Positions 16,255 through 25,510 are shown, counted from the first letter of the stretch. The stretch: DNA of 64,000 nt from Filimonas sp. (GCA_017306865.1 JAFKHH010000012.1:310001-374000); one strand, 5' to 3'. Numbers and translations: made by a program. The notes: generated by a model not told the origin, from the letters alone.

Positions 16255-16383
16255 ATGAGCCGAAAGTTATATCAATATGTTCTTTTCTTGCTAATAATTA
16301 GTATGGTATTTACATCCTGCATATTTGGAAAGTCAAATAAGAGCAAGTGTGGCTGCCCTGCAAGAAGAGGAATAGTTGGTTAA
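16255..16383 (+). CDS. 42-residue cysteine-rich small lipoprotein
   Basis: ATG at 16255 opens a 42-codon frame: a hydrophobic signal segment (LYQYVLFLLIISMVF), a lipobox TSC at residues 20-22, and a short tail with KCGCPARRG. The length is too short for routine gene calling. Tiny lipoproteins ending in a CGCP-like tail occur in other Bacteroidota as far as I recall; no function is known. It is divergent from the glycosyltransferase gene. Confidence 0.65.
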   Translation: MSRKLYQYVLFLLIISMVFTSCIFGKSNKSKCGCPARRGIVG

Positions 16384-16474
16384 AACGGATGATTGCCTTT
16401 CAGGAAGAAGAGATCGTACCTTACCTGGGTCCATAATTGCTTCAGTATTTTTTTTAAGTAAAACCTGTTAGCAT

Positions 16475-16714
16475 ATGCAAACCCCAAACAGAGATTTACT
16501 GGTGTTAGCAAAGAACAATCAGCGACAACTGGAACAAGAAGTTGAATTGCTGAATAAATTGCTATACCATGTTGAAAATGAAAATGCTTTTTGTATTGCC
16601 AATGAAGTCATTGATGTGAACCGGTGCAGAATTATTAAAAAGCAACACCAGATAATACGAACCATAAGGGCAGGTGCATTAAAGCCTTTTGTCTTTATCA
16701 ACAATAAAAATTAG
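16475..16714 (+). CDS. Small hypothetical protein, probably coiled-coil
   Basis: A 79-residue charged, helical protein with heptad-like leucines (LVLAKNNQRQLEQEVELLNK). There is no signal peptide or membrane segment and I do not recognise a family. It ends just before a strong bidirectional terminator. It may be a real small gene; the lack of a clear promoter keeps confidence moderate. Confidence 0.5.
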   Translation: MQTPNRDLLVLAKNNQRQLEQEVELLNKLLYHVENENAFCIANEVIDVNRCRIIKKQHQIIRTIRAGALKPFVFINNKN

Positions 16715-16754
16715 TTTCAGAAACTTCAAAGTTTTGTTACACATAATTTAATAT

Positions 16755-16788
16755 AAAAAGGTGGGTCAATTTTCAGACCCACCTTTTT
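16755..16788. terminator. Bidirectional terminator
   Basis: AAAAAGGTGGGTC and GACCCACCTTTTT form a 13-bp stem with A and T tracts on both sides, serving the converging genes on either side. Confidence 0.85.
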
Positions 16789-16838
16789 ATATATATCACA
16801 TTCAATGAAATTTTGAAACTACCAAACGTCTGAAATAT

Positions 16839-18095
16839 TTATTTCAATGCTTTCAGCGCCTCTTCCAAATGCATAAATACTTCTGGTATTTCTTCCTTCT
16901 TACAAGTACCAACACTCAGGCGATACCAGGAAGAATTTTTATCTGCTCCAAATGCATAAAAAGGTACCACAGCCAGCTTCGCTTTATCTAAAATATATTG
17001 CGTAACATCTGATTGTGTCTCCAGTTTTTTGCCGTCTGCTGTTTTACCTGTTAAATCTAGTTTTATCGTTAAATAAATAGCTGCCTGTGGCGCTATTGCA
17101 TCTACCGCATAACCTTTCTCTTTCAGGACAATAAAATTGTCATAGATCTTTTGCAGGCGTTCTTCCAGTTCTTTCTTATAGCTATAGAGATATTTTTCGA
17201 TCGCTTCTTTTTGATCCAGGTATTTTGCCAGTGCCTTTTGCTCTGCCATTGGCGCCCATGCACCCAGGTGACTAAGCAATGCTTTCATCTTACCTATGAT
17301 GTTTGCAGGACCCAGAGACCAGCCAATGCGCACACCTGTTGCTGCAAACGCTTTTGATAAGCCATCTACAAAAATGGTGTATGGTTTCATCTCCGGCCTT
17401 AGCGAAATAGGATTATAATGTTTGGTAGAACCGTATGTCAGCGTCCAGTACATCTGGTCGTACATCAGGTATAATTTCTTTTCATTCTCACCCCTGCTTT
17501 TGTTCTCTGCCAGGATCAGGTCACATATTTTAGCAAGTTCTGCTTCCGGCAATGTTGTACCGGTAGGGTTCTGTGGTGTACACAGGCAGATAAGGCTTGC
17601 GCCTTTCACATGCGGCGCTATTTCCGCAGCCGTAGGCATAAAGTTGTTTTCCGGAGTAGCCTCTATTACACAATGCTCTCCTTCATTTAAGTGTACATAG
17701 TGGTTGTTGTTCCATGAAGGAACAGCATAGATCACCTTATCGCCTTTGTCTACTATGGTTTTAAAAACAGTATAGATAAGCGGTCTGCCGCCTGCTGCTA
17801 TCAATACCTCGTTGGTATCGTAGTCTATACCTTCCCACTCTTTTATAAACTTTGTTACGGCCACGCGTAACTCTAACACACCATCGCCAGGCGGATAGTT
17901 TGTGTTGTGTTCTTTATACGATTCAATAATTAACTCTTCCAGTTCTTTGGGGATAGGGAAGATGGACGGATCAAAATCACCAATCGTGTAATTGTAAATT
18001 TTTTCTCCCTTTCTTATACGGTCATTAATTTCGTTGCCTAAGCGTACTATTTCTGAACCGATAAGCGTTTCTGCCAGCCTGCTTAACTTACTCAT
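16839..18095 (-). CDS. PLP-dependent aminotransferase, class I/II
   Basis: The 418-residue enzyme has the fold-type I aminotransferase motifs: YPPGDGVLELRVAV near residue 87, the cofactor-contacting CTPQNPTGTTLPE (about 178), and the Schiff-base lysine in VDGLSKAFAATGVRIGW (about 247). Its best general match is to aspartate or aromatic aminotransferases; the exact amino acid is not clear. The ATG at 18095 starts with the expected MSKLSRLAETL. It is transcribed alone, with a -7 box 39 bp upstream. Confidence 0.87.
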   Translation of the reverse strand: MSKLSRLAETLIGSEIVRLGNEINDRIRKGEKIYNYTIGDFDPSIFPIPKELEELIIESYKEHNTNYPPGDGVLELRVAVTKFIKEWEGIDYDTNEVLIAAGGRPLIYTVFKTIVDKGDKVIYAVPSWNNNHYVHLNEGEHCVIEATPENNFMPTAAEIAPHVKGASLICLCTPQNPTGTTLPEAELAKICDLILAENKSRGENEKKLYLMYDQMYWTLTYGSTKHYNPISLRPEMKPYTIFVDGLSKAFAATGVRIGWSLGPANIIGKMKALLSHLGAWAPMAEQKALAKYLDQKEAIEKYLYSYKKELEERLQKIYDNFIVLKEKGYAVDAIAPQAAIYLTIKLDLTGKTADGKKLETQSDVTQYILDKAKLAVVPFYAFGADKNSSWYRLSVGTCKKEEIPEVFMHLEEALKALK

Positions 18096-18133
18096 GGTCG
18101 AAGACAGTGTGTTTTTATTTTCTTTGTAATAAG

Positions 18134-18141
18134 CAAAATTA
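18134..18141 (-). promoter_or_regulatory. -7 box of the aminotransferase gene
   Basis: The minus strand reads TAATTTTG, matching TAnnTTTG. No clear -33 box was found. Confidence 0.35.
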
Positions 18142-18234
18142 ATGTTTGTAAGTTATTAACCTTCGTTATGTATGAATGCTTTATGAAAATGGATGTGAAA
18201 AATCACAAAACAGGCTGCTGTTTTTCAGGAAAAA

Positions 18235-18249
18235 ATTAGCCGGGCTAAT
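18235..18249. promoter_or_regulatory. Palindrome between two divergent genes
   Basis: ATTAGCC-G-GGCTAAT is a perfect inverted repeat, 56 bp before the ATG at 18305, in the shared upstream region. It could be an operator or a small hairpin. Confidence 0.35.
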
Positions 18250-18304
18250 CCGTTATTTGCCATAAATTGGAGCCTAACAACTTAATAACCATAAAATATC
18301 TATT

Positions 18305-18715
18305 ATGAGTCTTAGCCCTAAGTGGAAAGAGAAGCAAACTGAAGTTGCGGCTTTCCTGGAAACAATCAAAGACACGCCGGATGCTCCAAGAGCGTACACT
18401 TTTACAAGAGAGCAGCTAGAAAAAATGCTGACTTGCAATGGTAAAAAGCTGGATGGTATTCGCTTCTATTTTGGCCAGAAAAAGGACAAAAAAGGAAAAA
18501 AACAAATGACACTGGTTGCTGTTGGCTGTACCAAAGACGCCGCAGGAATTTTTAATGACTATAATGTGCCTCAGGCAAAAAAGGCTGGTGCAATGTTAAT
18601 GGCTGCAGCGACAGATTTTCAGCCTGCAGATCCAACCATTCCTCCAAGCGAAGACCCGGAAGAACCAGCTCCATGCCCGGCAATATGTGGAGCAACTAAT
18701 ATTTTAAATCCTTAA
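18305..18715 (+). CDS. Conserved hypothetical protein at the head of a signalling operon
   Basis: The 136-residue protein has no signal peptide or membrane segment. It contains LDGIRFYFGQKKDKKGKKQ and TLVAVGCTKD, a small alpha/beta pattern, and a proline-rich C-terminal tail ending in PCPAICGATNI. I do not recognise a named family. It is followed after 13 bp by a membrane protein and then a histidine kinase and regulator, all on the same strand, so a part in that signalling unit is likely. Confidence 0.65.
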   Translation: MSLSPKWKEKQTEVAAFLETIKDTPDAPRAYTFTREQLEKMLTCNGKKLDGIRFYFGQKKDKKGKKQMTLVAVGCTKDAAGIFNDYNVPQAKKAGAMLMAAATDFQPADPTIPPSEDPEEPAPCPAICGATNILNP

Positions 18716-18728
18716 TCAGAGCATTTAA

Positions 18729-19385
18729 ATGATTGATTTTTTGTTGTGGCGGAGTGATGCTTATATGCCGTTGCTAACCTTATTATTGTACCTATGTCTA
18801 TGGAACAGGATAGGCAGGAAAGAACTTGTGCTATTCTACTATTTGATATTAAATGTGCTGCTTTTTACCTATTCCAATTATTTGGGATCAAAAAGCATTA
18901 ACAATTTATATATATATCATGTGTTTACAGCCATAGATTTATGTTTTGCTACATATATCATCGCAAAAGCCTCAACAAAAAAATCATTCTCCTGGCAATT
19001 TGTATTAATAAGTGTTTTGGGAGTGATGTTTTGCATAGTAGATGAGATCTTTTGGGAGCCTTACTATGTATTTAACAGCATTGCATCGGGCGTATGTTAC
19101 CTGATCATCATGGTATATGCCATGTATTATCTTTTATCTCTTTCCAAATCCGACGCAATCTTACACTTCCAGGACTTACCTTCTTTTTGGTATGTAAGTG
19201 CCTTTCTTGTTTACTGCTCTATCAGTTTTTTGGTAGCCATATCCTATAAATATTTTGTTTCACATAATTTAATGACTGAGGCGGCTAATATTACTAAAGT
19301 ATATATGGTAGCAATTATCATTAAATTCGCAATGATTTGTATAGGATTATTATGTTACAGGCGCCCTTATACACAGACACAGTAA
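18729..19385 (+). CDS. Multi-pass membrane protein, hypothetical
   Basis: A 218-residue integral membrane protein with about six or seven hydrophobic segments (for example PLLTLLLYLCLW, LVLFYYLILNVLLFTY, FVLISVLGVMFCIV, VCYLIIMVYAMYYLL, VYMVAIIIKFAMICIGLL). No enzymatic motif was seen. Its end overlaps the start of the histidine kinase gene by 34 bp, and the kinase has only one membrane segment. The membrane protein may therefore be the sensory partner; this is inference from position. Confidence 0.7.
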   Translation: MIDFLLWRSDAYMPLLTLLLYLCLWNRIGRKELVLFYYLILNVLLFTYSNYLGSKSINNLYIYHVFTAIDLCFATYIIAKASTKKSFSWQFVLISVLGVMFCIVDEIFWEPYYVFNSIASGVCYLIIMVYAMYYLLSLSKSDAILHFQDLPSFWYVSAFLVYCSISFLVAISYKYFVSHNLMTEAANITKVYMVAIIIKFAMICIGLLCYRRPYTQTQ

Positions 19386-20152
19386 TAATATTCGGTTGTG
19401 CAATACTGGTATTCTTTCTTTTCTTTTTTTACCTGTTAATCATACAGTTGCACAAACGTAGAATTTTGCATCAGAAGGAAATGACTGACCTGAAGGTGCA
19501 ATACGACCAGACTATTCTCCAATCCCAACTGGAAATACAGGAACAGACCTTTCGCAATATCAGCCAGGAGATCCACGATAACATCGGGCAAGCACTTAGC
19601 CTGGCTAAACTCAATCTAAACACAATTTCTGGTGCTAACCTCGAAGAAAAAATCGGCGTGACGGAAAATCTGTTGACCAAAGCCATTGCAGACTTACGCG
19701 ATCTGAGTAAAAGCCTGCATGGTGAAAAGATTACGGATATTGGTTTAATAGCAGCTATTGAACATGAACTGAACATCGTTGAAAAATCTGTTGGTATTAA
19801 AACTACTTTCGCGTGTGAACAAGATGCACTGGACCTATCCGGTGAGCAGGTGATAGTTGTGTTCAGGATGTTCCAGGAAATACTGAATAATACACTGAAG
19901 CATGCCAAAGCCTCTGCAATAAATGTAACAATTGATAGCGAAGACAATGGTAAAACGAATATTAAAGTGGCAGACAATGGTGTAGGATTCGATATCCTGG
20001 CATTGGACGATAAAAAAACAGGAATAGGCTTAAAAAACATGCGACAGAGGGCAAAACTGATCAAAGGAGATGTGCAGATACGCTCTACTGCCGGTAAGGG
20101 AACAACTGTAACCATTTCAGTACAATCAACCTCAAATATTTTTACTCTATGA
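19352..20152 (+). CDS. Sensor histidine kinase, HisKA_3 (NarX/DesK-type)
   Basis: The protein has 266 residues: one N-terminal membrane segment (VIIFGCAILVFFLFFFYLLII), a coiled coil, the dimerisation and phosphotransfer region with phosphoacceptor histidine in ISQEIHDNIGQALSLAKL (about residue 75), and a HATPase domain with EILNNTLKHAKA, DNGVGFD and GIGLKNMRQRA. The ATG at 19352 gives the membrane helix at a normal distance; the earlier codon at 19337 is less likely. It overlaps the regulator gene by 4 bp (ATGA), so the two are translationally coupled. Confidence 0.9.
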   Translation: MLQAPLYTDTVIIFGCAILVFFLFFFYLLIIQLHKRRILHQKEMTDLKVQYDQTILQSQLEIQEQTFRNISQEIHDNIGQALSLAKLNLNTISGANLEEKIGVTENLLTKAIADLRDLSKSLHGEKITDIGLIAAIEHELNIVEKSVGIKTTFACEQDALDLSGEQVIVVFRMFQEILNNTLKHAKASAINVTIDSEDNGKTNIKVADNGVGFDILALDDKKTGIGLKNMRQRAKLIKGDVQIRSTAGKGTTVTISVQSTSNIFTL

Positions 20153-20790
20153 TAAATATTGCATTAGTTGACGACCATGCATTACTAAGAAGTGGCCTGG
20201 CGTCAGTGATCAAAGGTTTTGGTGATTATAATGTTGTGTTTGAAGCAGACAATGGCAAACACTTTATTGAACAGATAGCTGCCTTTGGTGTGCCGGATAT
20301 GGTACTGCTAGATATTACTATGCCTGAAATGGATGGCTATGAGACGGCAAAATGGTTAAAGAATAATCACCCGGGAGTGAAAATTCTGGTCTTGTCCATG
20401 ATGGATAATGATACGGCGATCATACGCATGCTGCGCAATGGCGCAAAAGGTTATATACTGAAAGACAGTAGACCAGATGTGCTACGCTCTGCACTCTACG
20501 ATGTAGCGCATAAAGGGTTTTGCCTGAATGAACTGGTAACGGGCAAGCTGGTACACTTTATTAATAAAACAGAAGATGATGAGGCTGATGTAATCTCTTT
20601 AAGCGATAAAGAAATCGAATTTTTAAAACACTGTTGTTCCGAACAATCTTATAAAGAAATAGCTGAATCTATGCAAATAACGCCACGTGCGGTAGAAGCA
20701 TTGAGAAGTAATTTGTTTGAAAAATTAAGCACTACATCCCGTGTAGGCCTGGTGCTGTATGCAATACGAAACGGGCTGGTGCAGGTGTAG
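20149..20790 (+). CDS. NarL/FixJ-family response regulator
   Basis: The 213-residue protein has a receiver domain (ALVDDHALLRSGL; phosphoacceptor aspartate in VLLDITMPEMDG, near residue 56; the lysine in GYILKDS) and a LuxR-type helix-turn-helix at residues 145-205 (LSDKEIEFLKHCCSEQSYKE). It is the cognate regulator of the kinase in front of it. Targets are unknown. Confidence 0.92.
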   Translation: MINIALVDDHALLRSGLASVIKGFGDYNVVFEADNGKHFIEQIAAFGVPDMVLLDITMPEMDGYETAKWLKNNHPGVKILVLSMMDNDTAIIRMLRNGAKGYILKDSRPDVLRSALYDVAHKGFCLNELVTGKLVHFINKTEDDEADVISLSDKEIEFLKHCCSEQSYKEIAESMQITPRAVEALRSNLFEKLSTTSRVGLVLYAIRNGLVQV

Positions 20791-20936
20791 AATATTGAAC
20801 AAGGAACAAGGAATTTCCAAGGAAGAATAATTTTCAATGCTCAACATACAATGAACAATTTTCAAATGAGCGTTGAATATTGAGCATTGAACATTTTCTT
20901 TACTTCTTTGTTCGAAATTCCTTGCTCAATATTCTA
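20788..20936. repeat. Intergenic dyad repeat between convergent signalling genes
   Basis: GAATATTGAACAAGG and its near-complement end the gap on both sides (right arm about 20915-20936), with inner words such as ATTGAGCATTGAAC repeated in both orientations. The whole gap can fold into a long hairpin. It belongs to a group of short intergenic repeats seen at several places in the window. Confidence 0.6.
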
Positions 20937-22625
20937 AACCGGAAATGCTACACTAAATATACTTCCTTGTCCATACACAGAGTTTACCCAGATACGGCCG
21001 CCCTGCGCTTCGATAAATTCTCTTGATATAGCGAGGCCCAAACCAGTTCCCGACCGTTCTATGCTGCCGGGTACTTTGAAGTACCGGTCAAATACACGGG
21101 TGACATATTTCTCTTCTATGCCGCGTCCGCTGTCCGTAATGGAAAACACAACCTCCTTGTCGTGCCGTGCAACACGAATATTTACCTCGCTGCTTTCCGC
21201 TGAATATTTAAGTGCATTAGATAATAAGTTGATCAGTACCCACGATGTTTTTTCAATGTCAGCCTGTATAGACGGTAACCCCTCGGCAATATCTTTAGTC
21301 AGGTGTATATTTCTTACTGTCGCCTGTGTTTGTACCGCCTGTAATGCAGCATCTACAATCTGTGTAGGCTCGGCTGTTTGTAGTTTTAACTGAATGTTGC
21401 CTGTTTCTGCCTGCGACATATTCAACAATTCACCTGTTATCTTCAGTAAACGTTCTATGTCGTCATCTATACCCCGGATCAGCTCCTGCTGATCTGCACT
21501 AAGTGTGCCCACGCGATTATCCTTTAGTAATTGGAGACTCATTTTTATAGAAGCCATCGGTGTTTTCAACTCGTGCGATACTGTTGCTATAAAATTTGTT
21601 TTGGCCTCGTCCAGCTCATGGAATGGTGTAATGTTGCGCAGTACAATTACTTCACCGATCATTTGCGCATCATTCTTTACAATGATCGATTCTTTATTGA
21701 AAAAACTTTCTTTGCCATCAGCATAGATCTTTAATTCCTTCTTATCCTTGTCCTGTAGCAGTGTGCGCATCAGGTCATTGTTTACTGCCACATCTGCATT
21801 GTACTTACCAATAATCTCTTCCTCATTTAGCCCCAGCAGATTTTCGCAGACAACATTAATGAATAACACATTTCCCTTCTCATCAAATCCCAGTATCCCA
21901 TCTTTCATCTGGTTAATGATGGCCTCTATACGGCTCTTTTCAAACATGATTCGGGACAGGTTGCTATGCTCATATTCATCCAGCCGCTCGGCCATGTAGT
22001 TAAACGTGTCGGCCAACTCGCCAAATTCATCATCCTGTTTCAGGTAAATGCGCTTACTATAATTTTTATTGGCGATCTCTTCTATACCATCGGAGAGTGC
22101 CTTGATAGGGCTGGATATAATACCCGGGAAGTTTACTATAAATGTAAAAGCAACAATCGTCAGGATGGTAACAATAACGGTAAGCCAGAAGTTTGCCCGC
22201 TCTGCCGTGTGCTCCGCTATCTTATTTTTGTTTGCAATGGCTATCTGGTTCAGCTCCTGTACCTGGTAAATAGCAAGGCGTATATTTTTATAAGCAAGCG
22301 AGTCATGTGGATTTTTCTGTAGTGCAGCTACATATCCGTCCAAACCTTGTGTGGCTAACTGCTCGCCGGGTTCTGTAACATTTTTTTCCTGCAACGCCAG
22401 GTTTTCCTTTAGTGTTTGTATTGCCGGGCTGTCTGTTGGTAATTCCTCCAGTGCCTTCAGCATAGCGTTACAGTAGACCAGGGATAAGTGATTGTCCTTG
22501 ATGATCAGTTTTGAATCATTGCTTAACCTGTTGATATAAAAGATACCCAATATGCCAAAAGCAAGTATGACCACAAACAGAAATGCAAGCCCTAACGTCA
22601 ATTTTGTTTTTAAACGAACACCCAT
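20934..22625 (-). CDS. Membrane sensor histidine kinase with HAMP and PAS domains, paired with short KdpD
   Basis: The 563-residue kinase has a first membrane helix (residues 7-29), an extracytoplasmic helical region, a second helix near 150-172, a HAMP domain (IKALSDGIEEIANKNYSKRI), a PAS domain (about 230-330, LGFDEKGNVLFINVVCENLLG), HisKA with the phosphoacceptor in FIATVSHELKTPMASI, and a HATPase domain with NLLSNALKYS, DSGRGIEE and GTGLGLAIS. The start codon overlaps the stop codon of kdpD by one base, so they are coupled. Together they probably do the work of a single KdpD. Confidence 0.9.
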   Translation of the reverse strand: MGVRLKTKLTLGLAFLFVVILAFGILGIFYINRLSNDSKLIIKDNHLSLVYCNAMLKALEELPTDSPAIQTLKENLALQEKNVTEPGEQLATQGLDGYVAALQKNPHDSLAYKNIRLAIYQVQELNQIAIANKNKIAEHTAERANFWLTVIVTILTIVAFTFIVNFPGIISSPIKALSDGIEEIANKNYSKRIYLKQDDEFGELADTFNYMAERLDEYEHSNLSRIMFEKSRIEAIINQMKDGILGFDEKGNVLFINVVCENLLGLNEEEIIGKYNADVAVNNDLMRTLLQDKDKKELKIYADGKESFFNKESIIVKNDAQMIGEVIVLRNITPFHELDEAKTNFIATVSHELKTPMASIKMSLQLLKDNRVGTLSADQQELIRGIDDDIERLLKITGELLNMSQAETGNIQLKLQTAEPTQIVDAALQAVQTQATVRNIHLTKDIAEGLPSIQADIEKTSWVLINLLSNALKYSAESSEVNIRVARHDKEVVFSITDSGRGIEEKYVTRVFDRYFKVPGSIERSGTGLGLAISREFIEAQGGRIWVNSVYGQGSIFSVAFPV

Positions 22626-23749
22626 TACGATAATATTACAAGATCAATATTTGAAGCGCTTATTTTTTTAAGCAACTGGTTGAAAATAGCCGTACGGATA
22701 ATAATGTTAGCCAAAGTTAAATGCGGTTTGCCAATACACAATGTAGTTATCTTATTTGCCTCAGCCGCCTCCATAATACCATGGGCCACATTGCTGTTTT
22801 TTACACGCAATACTTCTGCGCCCATTTCGGTAGCCAGTTTAAAATTATTAATTAAATGCCGTTGCATAGCCAACCCTATCTTATCCATTTCCTCTTTCGG
22901 CGTTTGTACATACAATACAAACCATTTTGCATTGTAATATGTTGCAAGCCGCGCCGTTTTCCTGATCACCATTTTCGCCATTTCGTGATTACTGCTAATG
23001 CAGCACATCAGTCTTTCTGCACGCGCCTGTACATTGCGTGGTATTTCTGTATCTATCTTGCGCTCTACTTGTGAGGCCACTTCCTTCAACGCCAGCTCAC
23101 GTAGCTGAAGTATTTTTTCCGGCTGGAAAAAGTTTTGCAAAGCGGTTGCTACCTTTTCCTTCGCATATATTTTTCCTTCCTTCAATCGCCTGATCAGTTC
23201 ATCTGCAGTCAGGTCTATATTCACCACCTCATCGGCTTGCCTTAGCACATTGTCGGGAACACGCTCACTTACAGAAATACCGGTAATATCTTTTATATCC
23301 TCATTCAGACTCTCTATATGCTGAATGTTTACGGCGCTGATTACATTAATGCCAGCATTTAGTATTTCCTCCACATCGTGCCAACGCTTTTCGTTTTTGC
23401 TTCCTTCAATATTTGTATGGGCCAACTCATCTACAATCACTATTTCCGGGCGCAGGTTTAAAATAGCCTGCACATCCATTTCCTCCAGTTCCTTCCCCTT
23501 ATAAAACAATTTTCGCCTGGGGATAACTGGCAATCCCTCCAGTAATGCGTGCGTTTCTGCTCTGCCGTGCGTTTCTATATAGCCGATCGTTACATCTATG
23601 CCACTACGCAATAACGCATGTGCTTCCTGCAACATGCGATATGACTTGCCTACACCGGCACTCATGCCAACGTATATCTTAAATTTTCCCCGCCGTGATT
23701 GTTTGATCAGGTCGAGAAAATGATGCGCATCATTTGGATTATCATTCAT
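22625..23749 (-). CDS. kdpD: KdpD N-terminal sensor module (KdpD plus UspA domains, no kinase)
   Basis: The 374-residue protein corresponds to the cytoplasmic N-terminal part of E. coli KdpD (894 residues). The KdpD domain (about 15-225) has a Walker A motif, GMSAGVGKSYRM, and a Walker B-like IVIVDELAHTN; a UspA-like domain follows (about 240-370, with ERLMCCISSNHEMAKMV). The four-helix membrane part and the kinase are missing, and a separate sensor kinase follows directly. This split form seems to be a real arrangement, not a frameshift, since the kinase has its own membrane segments and HAMP. Confidence 0.9.
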   Translation of the reverse strand: MNDNPNDAHHFLDLIKQSRRGKFKIYVGMSAGVGKSYRMLQEAHALLRSGIDVTIGYIETHGRAETHALLEGLPVIPRRKLFYKGKELEEMDVQAILNLRPEIVIVDELAHTNIEGSKNEKRWHDVEEILNAGINVISAVNIQHIESLNEDIKDITGISVSERVPDNVLRQADEVVNIDLTADELIRRLKEGKIYAKEKVATALQNFFQPEKILQLRELALKEVASQVERKIDTEIPRNVQARAERLMCCISSNHEMAKMVIRKTARLATYYNAKWFVLYVQTPKEEMDKIGLAMQRHLINNFKLATEMGAEVLRVKNSNVAHGIMEAAEANKITTLCIGKPHLTLANIIIRTAIFNQLLKKISASNIDLVILS

Positions 23750-23768
23750 TCAAATTTGATTTTATATA

Positions 23769-24851
23769 TCAAAAAGCGACAGCCATAGACGTAGTTATAA
23801 ACAAATTGTTGTTTGAAAATTGATCCACCTGTTTATTGAAAATATAATCCTTGCTATGTAATTGCCTTATCTCTGTGCGCCATATTCCATTCTTCATCAC
23901 CTGCCTGTCATATTTTATGCTCCATCCGATTGTTTTAAAACCATTTTGGGTTCCGGTTGAGACAATAACACCTTCAGGGTCTGAATAATATTCTCCTCTT
24001 ATTGCTATTGCATTTTTACTATCCGGTATATATTTCAATAATACAGTTGGCGTATACCAGCTATTCATCCTGGTGCTGCCTTTTTGTTGTTGTTCTAATC
24101 CATAATCAAAACCAACGAGTGAGGTGAAATGTTTGCCGAACTGAAATACGCCATATATATTGTTGAAATAGCGCATCTGTCTTACACTGTCAGGTTTATC
24201 ATTGCCGACATAAGTGCTGTAGTTAAGTAGCACGTTTGCATTGGGTTTGTACGTTACCTGTGTGCCAAATGCAGGCGTGGTATTACCATCCACACGCTGA
24301 ATACGCTGCCATCCATTCAATATTAATGCACTCAAAAACCATTTATCGTTAGCTGTAGTGTAACTCAGTTTTGCACCTGCTTCAAAATAGGGTGAATTTT
24401 CCGCTGCAAGACTCCGGGTTAACGTCCAGTTATCCTTACCAATGGCACTTTCCCAGCCCAGGTGTGAACCGAATATACCTGCATCGATCCATAGATTGCT
24501 TTTGCGTGAGAGTTTAATGCCTGCATTGACTTCATATAAATTTTTGAGTACACCTGGCTCCGAGCTATAGTTTGCATTTACATACGTTCCCGCAGCTATT
24601 GCAATAGTAGCACGTATGCGTTCTTCATTATAAGAAGCTTTCAACACAGCGAAATTTACTGCTACCTCATTATTACGGTTATAGTTATAAATGAAAGAAG
24701 GTTTTGTATTGTTTTGCGGCCTGTTGAAATCATAACTGTAATACAGTTCTGCATAGCCGCTTATGGCCAGTTTGTTTTTTTCTGTACTGTCCTGCGCACA
24801 AATATTATACGATGTAAAAAGAGTGGTTATTGCAATCAATTGTTTTTTCAT
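23769..24851 (-). CDS. Outer membrane beta-barrel, BBP2 (OmpL-like) type, in the kdp operon
   Basis: The 360-residue precursor has a signal peptide (MKKQLIAITTLFTSYNICAQ) and alternating beta strands ending in an aromatic residue, TTSMAVAF. The segments SGYAELYYSYDFN, GIFGSHLGWESAIGKDNW and YYSDPEGVIV are typical of the putative barrel-porin-2 family. Its place between kdpC and kdpD suggests a porin for potassium uptake under limitation. That role is inferred from position. Confidence 0.8.
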   Translation of the reverse strand: MKKQLIAITTLFTSYNICAQDSTEKNKLAISGYAELYYSYDFNRPQNNTKPSFIYNYNRNNEVAVNFAVLKASYNEERIRATIAIAAGTYVNANYSSEPGVLKNLYEVNAGIKLSRKSNLWIDAGIFGSHLGWESAIGKDNWTLTRSLAAENSPYFEAGAKLSYTTANDKWFLSALILNGWQRIQRVDGNTTPAFGTQVTYKPNANVLLNYSTYVGNDKPDSVRQMRYFNNIYGVFQFGKHFTSLVGFDYGLEQQQKGSTRMNSWYTPTVLLKYIPDSKNAIAIRGEYYSDPEGVIVSTGTQNGFKTIGWSIKYDRQVMKNGIWRTEIRQLHSKDYIFNKQVDQFSNNNLFITTSMAVAF

Positions 24852-24883
24852 GTCCGTTTTTTAATCTTGTAGATTTCATTTTA

Positions 24884-24900
24884 TAAACCCGTAAGGTTTA
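24884..24900. repeat. Small hairpin between kdpC and the barrel gene
   Basis: TAAACC and GGTTTA form a 6-bp stem with a 5-nt loop. It lies inside the operon and could modulate downstream expression. Confidence 0.35.
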
Positions 24901-24912
24901 TTCAGAATACCC

Positions 24913-25476
24913 TTAATGCAATTCATCCAGCGCCACATTCAGTTTCAATACATTTACTTTTGCAGGGCCAAACAACCCGAGTAATGGTTTCTGCACATAC
25001 GCATCTACTAATGCGTTTATTGTTGCTTCATCTAAATGGCGGATAGCAGCCACACGTTTTACCTGTATTCTTACTGCTGCTGGTGACAGATCCGGATCGA
25101 GGCCACTACCGGAAGCTGTTACTAACTCTGCCGGGATGTCTTCTTTTTTTACAGAAGGATTATGTACTAGGAAGCTGTCAATTCTATCTTGTACCAGCTT
25201 CAGGTATTCCGGGTTGTTAGGGCCTTTGTTAGATCCGCCGGAACCGGAAGCGTTATAACCTATAGCAGATGGCCTGCCCCAGAAGTATTTGTCCTGCGTA
25301 AAATTTTGACCAATGTTTGCATAGCCAACTACTTTACCATTTACAGAAATAGTTTCACCCTTTCCCTTGCCCGGCGTTAACTTACCTACTGCAGCGATTG
25401 CCAAAGGATAAATAACAGCGAGGAGAATGATCATGACCACGGTCAGCTTTAATGCAGGAAGAATATGCTTTTTCAT
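24913..25476 (-). CDS. kdpC: Potassium-transporting ATPase subunit KdpC
   Basis: This 187-residue subunit joins KdpA and KdpB. It has one N-terminal membrane helix (LKLTVVMIILLAVIYPLAI) and a periplasmic domain with GQNFTQDKYFWGRPSA and GSGLDPDLSPAAVRIQVKR, both hallmarks of KdpC. The length matches the family (about 190). It is separated from kdpB by a 118-bp gap containing a perfect 16-bp inverted repeat. Confidence 0.96.
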   Translation of the reverse strand: MKKHILPALKLTVVMIILLAVIYPLAIAAVGKLTPGKGKGETISVNGKVVGYANIGQNFTQDKYFWGRPSAIGYNASGSGGSNKGPNNPEYLKLVQDRIDSFLVHNPSVKKEDIPAELVTASGSGLDPDLSPAAVRIQVKRVAAIRHLDEATINALVDAYVQKPLLGLFGPAKVNVLKLNVALDELH

Positions 25477-25510
25477 TTTAAATATTTTTAAAGTAGCTAA
25501 ATGCCTTTCG

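Noticed and set aside
22625-23749. Frameshifted full-length kdpD
   Set aside because: The following kinase has its own membrane helices, HAMP and PAS domains and starts at a proper coupled ATG; it is not the missing half of an E. coli-type KdpD.
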